64,000 nucleotides of DNA from Phaseolus vulgaris (GCF_000499845.2 NC_023758.2:21125285-21189284), one strand, 5' to 3'. Positions 9,972-23,903 are shown, counted from the stretch's first letter. Numbers and translations are program-made. Notes: generated by a model from the letters alone, not told the origin.

Positions 9972-12900
9972 ATGGCGACACCGATTGTGGCAGAGAACAG
10001 ACCCAAAACGAAGATCGTCTGCACGCTCGGACCCGCATCGCGTTCCGTTCCGATGGTCGAGAAGCTTCTACGAGCCGGCATGAACGTTGCTCGTTTTAAC
10101 TTCTCCCATGGGTCCCACGAATACCACCAGGAAACCCTCGATAACCTAAGAGCCGCCATGGAGAACACCGGTATTCTCTGCGCCGTCATGCTCGACACCA
10201 AGGCACGACATTTGTATTTCATGATCCCTTTTGTCCCCCCCTTTTTTTAATTATGATTATCTATATATTCTCATCGCCGATTTTTTTTTTATATTTTTTA
10301 AATCTGACTTTTGATTTGATTATTGCTAATTTTCTGATTCGGATGGGAATAGGTTGTGACGATTGCTATTGTCTAATCTGACTGTGCATGTGTTTGTGTG
10401 TATGTGTGTGTGAAAGTGAAATGTCTGAGTAATGTTAGTATTGAGATTTGAGTACTTAATATTGTATGAATCAAATCTAATCTTGGATTGGTTGCTGGAT
10501 AATCGAGATTATCTAATAATCTCTTGTGACCTACCACCCATGTTCTTGTTTCTAATATGTTTTATGCTTCCGTAAGGATTTGAATTGGGATTTTGATTCT
10601 CTCTGGTTTACTGTTAAGAGGAGAGGTCTGATTCAATAATCGTAACCATTTATTACAATCTTTCTTTAAAATAAAAACCATCTATAACTATGAAAGGATA
10701 ACGCGGAACATGTGAGTCTGATTTAGTAGGTTAGTGGGTTTGTAATACAGTGAGTTTATTTTGGTTTTTGATTTTATTTTAATCGTAGATTAAGTAAAAT
10801 ACATAATAAATTATTTGGATTTGTTAAATAGTATCTCTGTTAAAAAGTAAATATGAGAGGATCCAAATCCTTTTAATTGTGTTCGCTACCCGCATTATGT
10901 ATAAGTTGGAAAAACCGATGCGGCTGAGACGTCATACACATTGAAGTGCATAAGGTAATAAGAAATGAGTATTTTTGAGGTCCCTATACCTCCATGATGT
11001 TTAACATTGAACAAAAACGGTACTCAATTATCAATGTCTCAAATCAATGATGGATTCTATTTTATGACTAAAACCTTGGTCAGGCTATTGTTATCTCATG
11101 TTGATCCGTAAAATGTAGTAAGACATTAATTTTGTACTAAGATGAGCTCTTATGATTACAAGATTGACCTCTCTGAAGAAAACATTGGTGTGCTTGTGTA
11201 AACCAGGTGCTTTTACCTAACTGAGTTGTAGCCCTTGCCCTTTTGATACATATTTCATTATTCTTGTCAAGAGGAATATTGAATGATCCAATCCTTTTGA
11301 TTGATATTGTGTTGGTATTGTTTTGTGGACCATGCCAATCATATTTTAGAAACTTTCGTCCATAGTCATGGTTTTCTTTCATTTTTTCTGACTATCTACA
11401 TTTTTGTAGGGGCCTGAGATTCGAACTGGATTTCTCAAGGACGGTAAGCCTATCCAACTGAAACAAGGTAATGAAATAACCGTTTCCACTGACTATAGCA
11501 TAAAGGGTGATGAAACAATGATTTGTATGAGCTACAAAAAGTTGGCTGAGGATGTGAAGCCCGGAATGGTCATACTGTGTGCGGATGGCACCATATCATT
11601 TACAGTTTTATCATCTGACAAAAAATTGGGTTTGGTTCGATGCCGGTGTGAGAACTCTGCTACTCTTGGTGAGAGGAAGAATGTTAATTTGCCTGGAGTG
11701 ATAGTGGATCTCCCAACTTTGACAGAGAAAGACAAGGAAGATATCTTGGTCTGGGGAGTTCCCAATAAAATTGACATGATTGCTCTTTCTTTTGTTCGAA
11801 AAGGTTCTGACCTGGTGGAAGTCAGGAAAGTTCTTGGACAACATGCTAAGAACATCATGCTCATGTCTAAGGTATGTTTTGTTGTGTTCTCTTTTATGGA
11901 AAAGGAAAGGGATTCAAGATCTGGATAAAAAAAATGTTAATTATTCAGAATTGGTTGTAATACCCTTGAGATGCCTTTTACATCCCTGCTAGTGTATGCT
12001 ATAGGATATCATCTATCAAATTTGTTATGTTCTTTAAAGGAACAACTTTATAAGTTTCTGACTTTTTGCTATCTCTAATATAGTGTTACATTTAAAAGGA
12101 ATACCAACAACACTTTATCTAATTCATTCCTTTTCAGCATGCCACTATTGAATGAAATCAATGTGGGTCCTAGTAAATGATGTGCGGTCACTTCTTATTT
12201 AATGGGTGTCACTCCTTTATTTATAGGGTCTCACGGGGATTTCTCTCAATTATATATAATAAAGAGTATTTTTAAAATAGCATGTTGCTATCATTTCTCT
12301 GTATTTACTTGTTTCTGGTCACTTATTCTGCCCATTACTTCAAATGTACATGACAGGTTGAAAACCAAGAAGGGGTTGCGAACTTTGATGAGATCCTTGC
12401 AAATTCAGATGCTTTTATGGTGGCACGTGGTGATCTTGGAATGGAAATTCCAATAGAGAAGATATTTCTCGCTCAGAAAGTGATGATTTATAAGTGCAAT
12501 ATCCAAGGAAAACCTGTTGTTACTGCAACCCAGATGTTGGAGTCAATGATCAAATCTCCCAGGCCAACCCGGGCTGAAGCTACTGATGTTGCCAACGCAG
12601 TTCTTGATGGCACAGACTGTGTGATGCTTAGTGGTGAAACAGCTGCTGGAGCTTATCCAGAACTTGCTGTTCGAACAATGGCTAAAATATGCATTGAAGC
12701 AGAAAGCACCCTTGATTATGGGGATGTGTTTAAAAGGATTATGGAACACTCGCCTGTACCCATGAGCCCATTGGAGAGTTTAGCTTCTTCTGCTGTGAGA
12801 ACAGCCAACTCGGCTAAAGCGGTTCTTATATTGGTTTTAACTAGAGGAGGGAGTACTGCAAAATTGGTGGCTAAATACAGGCCAGGGATGCCAATTCTTT

Positions 12901-13169
12901 CTGTAGTTGTTCCCGAGCTCAAGACTGATACCTTTGACTGGGCATGCAGTGACGAGGCCCCTGCGAGACACAGCCTGATATTCCGTGGATTGGTTCCAAT
13001 ATTGAGTGCAGCGTCTGCTAGAGCTTCTCATGCTGAAACAACAGAAGAAGCCATAGAATTTGCCATGCAACATGCCAAGTCCAAGGGTCTCTGCCATAAC
13101 GGGGATTCTATTGTGGCACTGCATCGTGTGGGCACTGCATCTGTCATCAAGATCTTGACTGTGAAATGA
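9972..13169 (+). CDS. Cytosolic pyruvate kinase (EC 2.7.1.40), 501 aa, 3 coding exons
   Basis: Coding exons: 9972-10202, 11410-11871 and 12357-13169 (77 + 154 + 270 residues), all phase 0. The enzyme makes pyruvate and ATP from phosphoenolpyruvate and ADP in glycolysis. The start is MATPIVAENRPKTKIVCTLG with no transit peptide, which fits the cytosolic isoform, and 501 aa is normal for that class. Visible motifs: NFSHG near residue 44 (nucleotide/K+ region), MLDTKGPEIRT across junction 1, the family signature IMLMSKVENQEGV across junction 2 with the catalytic Lys, the metal-binding region FMVARGDLGMEIP, and TRAEATDVANAV with GETAAGAYP. The C-terminal regulatory domain is complete to TVK and TGA. 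Intron 2 is GT-AG. Intron 1 (10203-11409) must use a GC donor: only AAG|GC at 10202/10203 keeps phase, and the next GT (10213) breaks the frame. Confidence 0.97.
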
Positions 13170-15515
13170 TCACCCCATTAGGAGTTTTTCTGTTTTTTGG
13201 CAATTATTTTAGATGGTGCAAAGAAGTCTCGCACACCATTTCGAATCTACATTGGGTGCAAACTTACATAAAAAACAATTTATTAGGATGGGTTTCCTGC
13301 TGTCCACATAACACATATTAAGGTTTCTTTGTTTCATTCGCCTTTTCATTGTGGCGAGTAGCCACTTGTTTTCATTTGGTAAGATTTTGTACGAGGCTTT
13401 TGGTGAACCAAAAAACTAGCCGACTTCTGGATTTTGAATTTTTACTGTCTAAAGTTGTTTTGATTGACAAGGTTATGCCTTTTCTTTGTTTGATTGGCTA
13501 AGTGGGTTCTCATCTTCATAAATCCGGCGGAATAGGTTATTGTATTTTATTTCAACAATGACCTGGTAAAGTTAACCCATTTCAATTACGATGGGTTGGA
13601 AAGTAAATTGTTCATATAAAAATAAATAAATAATAGAAATTATACAGGCAAAAAAGGTAAGAACATATTATTTTCATCCTTTTCTCTATTCACTCCGTCC
13701 ATAATTTTATTTATTGTTGTTTCAATAATGTTCGAGTTTCTTTGTCTATTTGCCAATTGGTGACTGGTATTTGTTGGTGAATCTGATGGATTATTTTCAG
13801 TGAGATATTTTACTTCTAATCATGATTTTCTTATCAATAAAGTTCGAGTCTAAGATTTTACTTGAAACAATCCAAATTTAGTTTCATCCCCAAGATTTTT
13901 AAGAAAGGTTTGGCGTTATTTAGATTCTAGAAGTTAAAAAAAAAAAAGATATCTTGAACAACTTCAATAATAAGCCAAAATTTAAATTCTGAAATTATGC
14001 AAAACAAATATTTTTAAATTTAATTTTCAGAAATAATTTTACATTAGTTTCATATAGGAGTCTGGGAAATCTATTTTTATACGTTCTAAAATAAAAGTTC
14101 GCACTACAATTTCAGATACTATTCAATTATATTTAGTCCTTTCTGACCCTCTATCTCTCAAAATGTGAATGACATTACTTGCTTGAATTTTTTTTATGAA
14201 TATGGTGTATGATTAGGTGAAAAATTACTTTGCTTTTTTTTTTATACGTGCATTCAAATTATCTTTCGGAAACTTATTTTTGGTCTTTCAACCATATATA
14301 TTTTTGCAACTAATCCTACTTTCTACAATATCAGTATTTATCTTAATGAATGATGTGTGTTAATTCTATCGTGCTGCAATTTTCTAATTTCACCCTTCAG
14401 ATGTTCCATATTCAGTGTAGGAATCTATTGGAAATCTCAACATTATCTAGGACGTAACTCAAATAAAATATACAAGTACTTACAATTTTTTCTTTACAAA
14501 TCAATGTTATAGGATCAGACGTAAATAAACTTTCAATAGTAATGCTATGAAACTCAGGAACATGTTGAGATAACATGGAAATGACCTCCAGACTTTCTTT
14601 TTGCAGCGTTACTCTGAGATCGTGTTTTTGGTAGAATAACTACAGTAGTGAAATTTAAACCTAAACTGTTGTGTAAATTATTCAAAACTGTTATTGATAA
14701 TCCTGGTGGTTTTTATTGCTTGAACATTTTGATTTAGTCTTCAAACATTAATGTGATGTGGATTGAGTACAACAATAATACTTTAATACTCATACCTGAA
14801 AGCAATAATATCATGTGATCTAAGTAATTGAAGCAATAAAAAAAGACACAAATCTTAAGTAACTATTCCATACCATCAAATAGTAGGTAAAATTTTTATT
14901 TTGGTCAATTTAAATTATACAACTCTGGGTTTGTCTTTTTTAGTTCACGTTGATGATATGTTTTGCTTGACCAGTAAGCGTTGAAGAATCGACAGCCGCT
15001 CACGTGCTGCTTAATTCAATCACAATATGAATATGAACACTAATTCATTCAAAGTATCTTTAATACCGTGTATAATGGTCTAGTTTTAGAAAAAATTGGA
15101 ACAAAAAATATATTTTGCTAGCATTCCCTTGGTAACTACTGATTTACTAACTGGCCCCTAATCAATCACTGCAAAATGAAAAACAAAAAGCAAAATAGAA
15201 TCCTGGAAAAAAAGATAATACATCCCCAGGACTCTTGTTCACCTATAGCTATAGACGTAGCATGCAAAGCTGGAGCGCAGTGTAACAAACTGCTTACTTG
15301 CCCATTTGCAGATATGTCAGCAACATGAAACCCAAATATTTTGACACAACCATAACGGCTTCCTTAGTTCAAGGGAAAACATGATATTTGTCATAAGATG
15401 TACCAATCTGTGCACCTCTCCTTTCCACCAACATTCAGTCAGAAACATGCCAACAAAATTGCACATGGTACAAGACCCACTCCCACAGTGAGAACAATGT
15501 TTATGGGGATCTATT
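13170..15515. other. Convergent intergenic region (3' UTRs of two genes)
   Basis: Lies between the stop of pyruvate kinase (+) and the stop of the AGTRAP-like gene (-), so it must contain both terminators. T-rich segments follow 13170. No coding region or clear transposon is seen. Confidence 0.55.
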
Positions 15516-18500
15516 TCAAACAATTTCCCTCTTAACTAACCCATTCTCTTCCTGCAAAGGACAAAGGCCGATCGTAACCAAGACATATATATATATACTA
15601 TACATTGAAAGATAACCAGATCATATTTATAATAAGGAATTTACGTATCAAATAAATATCTCAGATTTTGGGGGATCAAATGGCAGTAGAGGGCATTCAG
15701 CTAATGAAATAAACGAATTAGAGGGCATTCAGCTAATAAAATAACAAGATTTAATGTAATCAACCCAAATACAAAATGTAACCAACCCAAATACAAAATG
15801 TAACATTCATATGCAACAGTTAAAACTAGACATCTTTTATGTTTAGCTTTCGTTTTGTTCTGGAGTACTTGGACTAGGTTTTAAGATTCGATATTTGGCC
15901 GTGAATTCTGGAGTACTTGGACTAGGTTTTAAGATTCAATATTTGGCCGTGAATTCACAAGAAGGAATAGAAATATATTATTTTACATTACCATTGTAAA
16001 AAAGAGGAAATTATGCAGAATGAAGTACTAATTTCAGCAGATGATTTTTAAGATTAAAAATACTTAAGAATGACTTATTGATGAAAAATATCCAAGGTTA
16101 ATAGAAATATTTAACAATAAATATTACTACTGAAATCCAAAACTAGAATTGAGACAACTCAGTCCTCTGTGTAGTCAACTCAATAAATTAGAAGGGAGCA
16201 GCAGTAAAGGACACAAAAAGGCACTTTCCTTTAGGACAACACTCAATCTAACAAAGTAGTGTGGATAGATGAGGAACCATCTTTAAATCTGGAAAAATTG
16301 GGACATCAAATACAACTATGAATTAATAAAATGGAAAAAAACATTGCTAAAATAGAGGCACATATGGCAGACTTGCCAAAATTGAGACACTGTAAGAAAA
16401 GCAACTTCCAGAACTGAGGTAACTTAGGGAGAGACCCTCTAGGTCAGTGGGTACAATGGACTTGGAACTTATGGCCAGAAGAGAGATGGCTTGAAATTCA
16501 CTCTGCTACCAACTTGATTCTCATACAAGAAAGCAAAGAGAGTATATTGGAATTGTGTACTCAAACGACACAAGGTGTGGTACCAATTACAATCATTGCT
16601 ACAATTTTAAGTAACGCCTAAATTGCTAAATACTTGGAGCACTCGTTGACTGTATTCATATACAAAAATGTATAAAATATTTTATAATGACAACTTCGGT
16701 TTACAGGAACAGAGTAAAACAGTAGCCGGAACCAGGCTAGAAAGTAAGATATGGATGGAATTATCCACAAGGAATTGCCTTTAATCTCTCTGTGAGGATG
16801 CTGTAATGTGCACTGATTATTTATGAACTTAGAAATAATAACCGAATATCAATTTGTTAATTGTAATTGTTGTACAGAATATGTACAATTATAGCATGCT
16901 TAATGCAAGTCTGTAATTGCCTTTTTTATAAAAAAAATAGACATAAAAAAACAAACAGAGCCATTGCCGACTAAAAGCATCACAGATAAAATGTGGACAT
17001 TCGGCCTATCAATCACAACAACACTTTACAAGCCAGAGTTTTACATAGTCTTCCTATCAATAATAGATCATTCATTTAATCAAATTATGTTGAATGGACC
17101 AAACAAAAGGCTCCCCCTTAGATGGAAACTCAACCATAATCTCTTCCAGAGAATTAGCAGACACACACTTTAATTCGCACAAGACTGTTTAAATAGTTCA
17201 AAAGAAAGTTAATTGGTAAATAAACCAAAAGATTCAAAATTCTCCAATTCAAAAGAATAATAAAAAATTATAACAATATAATCAAATAAATGGGACAAAT
17301 ATGCCATGATATAAACTGAAGTCTCCTTATTATTTGGGTCCATGAAAATTCCAAGAAAATGGAACCTTAAAAACAACTACAATCAAACAAAACATCAATG
17401 AAAGTAAAATTACTCCATTACCAAGTAGAAGCCAATCGCCGAACCTTATCCCAAACCAACTAACGATCCTAAGAAATCTTAACGATGCAACCTGGAGCCC
17501 ACTAGCTAGAAATCTCCTTAATAGACACAATTATAACTAAAAATATAAATTATTTCCCTGTATACATAGCAGGATCTTTTATAGGCATAAAATCAGGATG
17601 GCAGTTAAACTATTCCTCTAAAAGCATCATATTAGGACCTAACCTTATAATATTTACCAAAAAATTACTTGTACAAAATAAATAAAAACTCCAAAAAATG
17701 ACCATTGTTGAAGTTATAAAAATCCATAAATACATTCATCCATCTGCACCATTCTGTATAACACTTACCAAAAATTCATGGTAAACTGTAGTAAACAACT
17801 TAATGAGGTTATAGAAAAACTAATACAAATTGACAGTGTTGTAAAAGGTTAATTGATTAAAAAAGAGCATATTAATTAAGCAGATACTTACATCCACAGC
17901 CTGGTAAGATCTGCCAGCGGATGACTTCTGAGAAACTTCAGCAAATGACATGGACTCATTCTGGGTAATGTCATGATTGAGCATCTAAAACCAAATGAAA
18001 TGAGACATATAAATCCTACTAAGGTTTACCCAAATAGAGAATTAATAGATAAAAGAGTATGATGACAAAATATGAAATAACAATATATTTATTATGTATT
18101 GATTATTTTTTCTCAATATAAATAAAGCATCCATGTTGTCTAAAAAACATATGGTTTCAGCTCAATGTTTCTCTTTTTCCTTATAGTTTAACCGTTGTTA
18201 ACAAGTTAGGGTCCCAGTGGACTAGTGAATAAAAATGCTTATCTGTAAGATCAAAACTGAAGCAGATAAAATTGATACGAACTGAAAGTAATCATGATGT
18301 ATGGTTTTAGCAAAGTTTAGCGTACCCCACTTGGATATTTGTTTTCATGACCATCTTCAAATAGGGATGAGTAGTATGATGGATCATATATAGAACCTCC
18401 AAGTATCTCATTGGAATTTGAGCATTGCCTAGCTACTGCAGGTGTTACAGGACTCAAAAAACTACTCCTCAAATCAGCATCTGCTGCTCGAGAAACTGTG

Positions 18501-20074
18501 TCTACATAGGAAGCACCCAACCTATAAATTTGAATCCATAACAACGAGGATGATAGCCTCACTGTAAAACCAACACTTTGCATAACCAGTGTAACTTTCA
18601 CTGAAAATATAAAAAATGTTGTGTAATCCCGAGTAGAAATGTTCCTGCAAACACACATAACGTTCTTCATCATATATGAATGGAAAACACAGTCATGATC
18701 ACTTGTCTGAATCTTACAAATATAGAAAATCAGTTCACGTCAATCTCTCTTCACTGCATATAGCAGCAAGTACGTTTTGTTAAATTGACAAAAAATACTA
18801 AATGTAGGATGCGTGCTGTTAAAATTACTGTTTAGGTAAAGTAGGAGGGAAAGAGAGACTGAATAATATTCTAGTTTAGATTAATATGGTGTGTTCAATA
18901 TTAATTCAATGTTCCTATTTATACTAATAATTAGGCCTTACCAGCTGAAACCCACAAATAAATCAAGAAATGTAATAAAATCCAGAATTAACTCTGAAGA
19001 TTGCTTCCTCAATTAGATGACTAATTGATTCCACATATATATTCTAAGATGTTGCAAATATATTTTCAAGAAATTTTAAGATATTCCAAAATAAAGTAAA
19101 CATTTATATATTCTAACATTTCCCCTCAAATTAAAGTTTACTTAGCTTTAACCTTGTTACAAATAAACAAATGAAAACTGAAAATAAGCTTGTTGAATAC
19201 AGTGGATGGAATAACAACTACAGGATGCAGGAGAGTTTGAAGAGATGAAACGACCATCAGCTTGGTCACAATATTTACATAACAAGGAAGAAAACGTTTC
19301 ATTAGAGAGTTGTTCAATGGAAATTCCCTGTACACTATGGGAAGTAAAACCTTTCCAAGATCAAGAACATCAAGAAAACATAGAAAAACTCAATAAACAT
19401 GGAAATTAAAATCGGGAGTAAAATCTAGGAAGCATTAAGAAATAAATAATTCTAGTAACAATGCAAGTGGCTTCAAACTCAGCTTTAACAAGAAAATCAC
19501 TCGCAAGCATATCTCATCCTCACTAAAAGGTTAGCACATTACAGGTTAACATAGATGATCAGCCAAGATTAAACCAATGCCCCGTCCTAAGGAGCAAGAA
19601 TCATCAACCAAGATTCAACCCATTTGGTCTCAAGTAATATTAATCAAATAAAAAAATTGAGCAATAAAACATATTCGCTGAACGCACCAAATTTCTTGAG
19701 CGAAAAGAATAAACCAAGAAACGTCAAGCAATATGGCACAGAAGAGAAGAAAGGCGTAGGTGCGGCCAAGGCTCTGGCTGCTACTCTCAATTGCGACCAA
19801 AGCAAACAACGCAACTACCAGATTTACGAGCGACACACCATTATAGGATGCTCCCAACGATCCAATTAACGCGCACCCAATCTAGCATTTGGAAAATGCC
19901 CAAAAAATTCAATTAATGAGAACAATGCGCAAGTAAGGCATGAAATAAGAGAGGGTGGATGAGAACCTGTAGGTAAATGAGGATGACAGCGAAGGACTGG
20001 AGCCTATCGTAGTCACGAATCCATGGCTGTAATCGATCTCGCAAATTCAAACAGGAAGAACAACAAAGCATCAT
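15516..20074 (-). CDS. Plant AGTRAP-like four-span membrane protein, 249 aa, 5 exons
   Basis: Exons on the minus strand: 20074-19967, 19881-19688, 18644-18326, 17984-17892 and 15551-15516 (750 nt in total, all GT-AG, phases 0, 2, 0, 0). The start MMLCCSSCLNLRDRLQPWIR is preceded by an in-frame stop; the second ATG (20071) could serve equally. Hydrophobic segments: LQSFAVILIYLQIGCALIG (about 25-43), VSLVNLVVALFALVAIES (about 51-68), YAFLLFCAILLDVSWFILFA (about 77-96), and a stretch of about 25 residues from FFIFSVKVTL onward. A polar tail contains ILGGSIYDPSYYSSLFED. This layout matches a plant-conserved family annotated after the type-1 angiotensin II receptor-associated protein; its plant function is unknown to me. 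The last exon encodes only EENGLVKREIV and stop, beyond a 2340-bp intron. Confidence 0.85.
15687..15953. repeat. Cluster of three short tandem duplications in an intron
   Basis: Three independent two-copy repeats lie within 270 bp of intron 4: TAGAGGGCATTCAGCTAAT at 15687 and 15719 (period 32), CAACCCAAATACAAAATGTA at 15761 and 15783 (period 22), and a 48-bp unit at 15858-15905 and 15906-15953 with a single visible difference (TTCGATA/TTCAATA). The near-identity suggests recent slippage or repair events. Confidence 0.85.
18817..19118 (-). repeat. Candidate short copia-type LTR (antisense) in intron 2
   Basis: Starts TGTTAAAATT and ends ATTCTAACA, giving inverted 5-bp ends TGTTA/TAACA. The right flank TTTCCCCTCAAATT reads as a polypurine tract on the minus strand (AATTTGAGGGGAAA next to TGTTAG), as expected for a 3' LTR of an element transcribed leftward. 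The adjoining 19119-19620 would be degenerate internal sequence; no clean domain could be read. Confidence 0.45.
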
Positions 20075-23000
20075 AAAAGACTATCACCAATTTAGCTTTG
20101 AATCTAAATCAATCGGAGCAAAAACTTGTAATGCATCATCCCCTTCACCCTCAATCACTGCGATGGTGCTGTTTTGTTCGTATTGCTTGAACAAATTCTC
20201 CACAGCGAAACAGTACTTTGGGGGCAATTTCAACTTATATTGTGTCCTCTTTTCTCTCCACTCCTGTAACCAACTTTCTTTTTCTTCCTTTTCTTTTTTA
20301 TCTCTCTGCTCCCTATTCAGTCATTTTTTTTTATTTTATTTCCCTTTTTCTTCCTTACACAGTTTTCTTTTCACTGCTTCTCCATAGTTTTACTTTACTA
20401 TTTTAAAGGACTTTTATTTTCAATTCTACACTGAAAACATAGATGTACTGGAAAAGGCATTTAAGGCTCATGTTAGATGCTTACAAGGTGTAACAATACA
20501 GTGTGGATATCAGCTCAACCATCATTCATAATAAAAATTAATTCATAATCAAATTTAATCACTAATATAACCAGAGACCTTATATTTATATAAAATAAAT
20601 ATTTTCCCTCTTTATATATAACCATATAATTTATTAGATATGAATAAATTCATATATTTAAATATGGACCGTTTAATCATAAAAATGTGAGTTGATTTTA
20701 TTGATTTATCTTCGTAATATTATTTTTAAAATTAATAAAATGTAAATTTTTAAATATAAATTTTGAAATTTTTTTTTATTAAATTAATTATTATTTTTAT
20801 TTTGATTGTGTAATAAAATGTATAAAAGAAATTATTGTGATGTTCTAATTTTTAATCAAATTTAAATTTTAATCCTATTAATGAATTGATTAATAAAATA
20901 TTTTGTTAAATATATAATTTTTTTTAAGGTAATACATGTGAATACAGGATTAGTATTATAATTTGAATAATAATAAAAATAATATATAATAATATAATAT
21001 TATATTTAAATTTTATTATAAAAAATTAAGGTTTCACTAGTATTGAAAGATAAACAATATACATAGAATGAAAAAAAAATATATGGAATATTTGTGAAGG
21101 TGCTATAATTGAGGGGAGTTTCTTTCTCTACCTCCATGTCTTTCTTTTTTTCACTTCATACTTCAAAAAATACTTAAATTATCTTTTGGCATTTTTCATT
21201 TAATTTCAGAATGTGAAATTCAAATACTTCTCGGATTATAGAATCATGAAGTTAAATTTTTTGTTTTATATTGTACAATATTCCATATTACACAATCAAA
21301 AATATAAATTTATATTCTATATTGTAGATTTTGGAATTGATAATTTTAGAGTTTTGAAAATATGATGTTGGAGGAAAACATTATGAGGGTGTAAAAAGAA
21401 ATTTTTAAATTTTTAAGATATGCGAACTATATGGGTCAGTCCACTATGTGGGATGAACTTAAGTGAATCAGATAGTTGAAATAGATTGACCTGCACGACT
21501 TGTTGCGCATTGTCATACCTAGAAATAATGTAGTTATAAAAAATTTTGACATCATGGTTTTTATTATTATTTTAAAGCATAAGAGAGTAAAATATAAGAT
21601 TTCATCTTCAAAATAATAAATTAAAAAATAGAATAAATAAATAAATTATAATAATATTATCAAAATTTCATCTACTAATTTTATTTATTATATATATGAA
21701 ATGTTTCACCAAACATCAGCTAAATATAAGTTTAAATATTTTAAATACTATAAATTTTAAATTTCGTTTTTATTATTATTAGATGTTATAAAATGAGGAA
21801 ACATGTTATATTGAATTTAATATTTTTCTTAAATTTAATTTTATATTGAATTTAATATTTTTCTTAAATTTAATGTTATATTGAATTTAATAGTTTTCTT
21901 AAATTTAATGTTATTTTAATATTTGAATAAAAGTGGACTAATAATTCAATATTTTTATGATTATAAGTGAAAATAAATTATTATTTTATAGTATTTTAAA
22001 TTTATAACCAACACTTTAAATTATTTAAAGTATAAAGGATAATAAAATTAAATGTATATTATTTAATTTCATGTTAGTTAAAGATATTTTTAAAAATTAC
22101 TCTTATTTTCTAAAATATTTTTAATAATTTAAGTATAAAAATAATAAATTCAAATGTAAAATGTTGAACAAAATATTAGTTAAAATATTCATATAATTTT
22201 AAATGAGTTTATCAATTAATATTATATAATAACTAAAATCATATTTGTATCCATATGTATATATACATCTAAATAATATAATTAATAGAAAGAATATATA
22301 TTTAATGAAAAAAATATGTAAATTAATTATAAAATGTTTATATTTGAAAAAATATATAATTGATTTAAAAAAAACTTAGTATAGTTATAAAAAATAATTA
22401 ATTTAAAAAATATTGAATCAAACATTAGTTAAAAACTTGTTTAAATCAAATTATAATTTTATATAAAATTTTCTTATTATTTAATTATTTTAATAATTTT
22501 AAAATTAATAATAATATTTACTTATTTAAATAAAAATTTTGTGAATGTGATTATAAAAGATAAAATAAACTATATCTTTAATAATAGTAATAAATTCAAA
22601 TTATGTATGAAGGTAATATTTATGTGTTAGACAAATTTATCAAACCCTGTGAAACGAAATCTTGAGACCATGTTAACCTTTCTCAACTTCAACCTTTAAA
22701 ATTTTAATCAATTACATATATTAAAACTTTATAAATTGTATTTAAATTATTATTGAATATTAGTTTTATAGATTATATATCTTAATTAATATTCTGAATG
22801 ATTGTTGATAAGCATATGACAAAAAAAAGTATATAAGATCAAACGTTTTATTTTTCATCTTTTCATTTGTATTTTGTTTCAGAATATATTAAATTCAAAT
22901 GTATATTGTTCAAGTCTATCAATCTCTTTCTATTAAGAAAAATAATATTAGTGTTGTTTCATAACAAAATATGTTTATCGTCTTCAACGTAGGCCTTTTT

Positions 23001-23380
23001 TATTTTGGTACGAGGAGAATATTAAAACAATTGTGTGGTTTAATATAAAGGTATAATTTTTTAACTGAATTTTAACTTATTTTACGCAAAAAAAAAGGTA
23101 CTTAAATAAGTGTATCATCTATCTGGTCAATTTAACTATTATAATGTTATCAAAGCATATATGAGCATATTATCATAAGACGTACAAACCAATGAAATGA
23201 ACATATAAAATAATAAATAATATTATAATAAAAAAATCGCATCATTGTAAAAATGGTAGAAATAAAGCATGAGATGAATGGAGTTACTTATGCTTTCATG
23301 GTAGAATCAATGTATAAGACTATTAGTGGTTTAGCGTGTAAATTATATATATATATGTGTGTTTTTCCGTTGGGATGAGG
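20075..23380. other. AT-rich intergenic region with promoter of the AGTRAP-like gene
   Basis: The first 330 bp (20075-20400), rich in TTC/TCT on the + strand and thus GA-rich in the gene's sense, should hold the 5' UTR and promoter of the minus-strand gene. From about 20550 to 23300 the DNA is extremely AT-rich, without credible coding potential or clear element ends. Confidence 0.5.
21805..21909. repeat. Three tandem copies of a 35-bp AT-rich unit
   Basis: Copies at 21805-21839, 21840-21874 and 21875-21909, each reading (G/T)TTATATTGAATTTAAT then A(T/G)TTTTC and TTAAATTTAAT. They differ at only two positions. A partial fourth copy follows. Confidence 0.88.
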
Positions 23381-23903
23381 TCGGTTGGAGTTCGGGTGGG
23401 TTTTGAGTTATCTCCCTTCAAGCTCTAGTGATTTAGTTTCCAAGGAATGAGGGAGGTTCCACCAATAAAAAATATTTCGATGTTCAAGTTAGTAAGAATA
23501 TAAAATTCTGTTATATAGTAAATATAGTGCTACAATTCGAGTTGAGATACTCCCTATGAGTAGTCATCTATTTATAAGCCTTCATGACTTTGGATCTTTG
23601 ACACTGGTTTTTCCAGGTTATAATGTGTCATATAATAGTATCTTTTCATAAAATATGAATATCATATATATCATATCATGTATATAAATCGGAGTATTCT
23701 GTAATATATAATTGGAACACTTATGCAATATAATCAAGGACATTGGGTAGGTAAATCAAAGCATTCAAAGAAGTCGGGATATTGTGCGTTAAAATCACGT
23801 TAATAGTGCATTCATAAGATTGATTCCCATAATATATTTATCTAAATTAATATTATTTCGCTAACATAATTATGGGGGGTTTATAATAATAGTCCCAGAA
23901 ATC
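23381..23903. other. Unassigned stretch upstream of the copia remnant
   Basis: Contains GTCGGTTGGAGTTCGGGTGGG and ATTTATAAGCCTTCATGAC, which look like LTR-type sequence, but no ends were found. No coding region. Confidence 0.3.

Noticed and set aside
11532..11864. 110-codon minus-strand frame
   Set aside because: Antisense shadow of pyruvate kinase exon 2.
20600..23300. Search for CRISPR-like arrays, tRNA or rRNA genes in the AT-rich region and elsewhere
   Set aside because: No regular repeat-spacer pattern, no tRNA B-box with cloverleaf pairing and no rRNA-like sequence were found; short repeats are simple tandem duplications.
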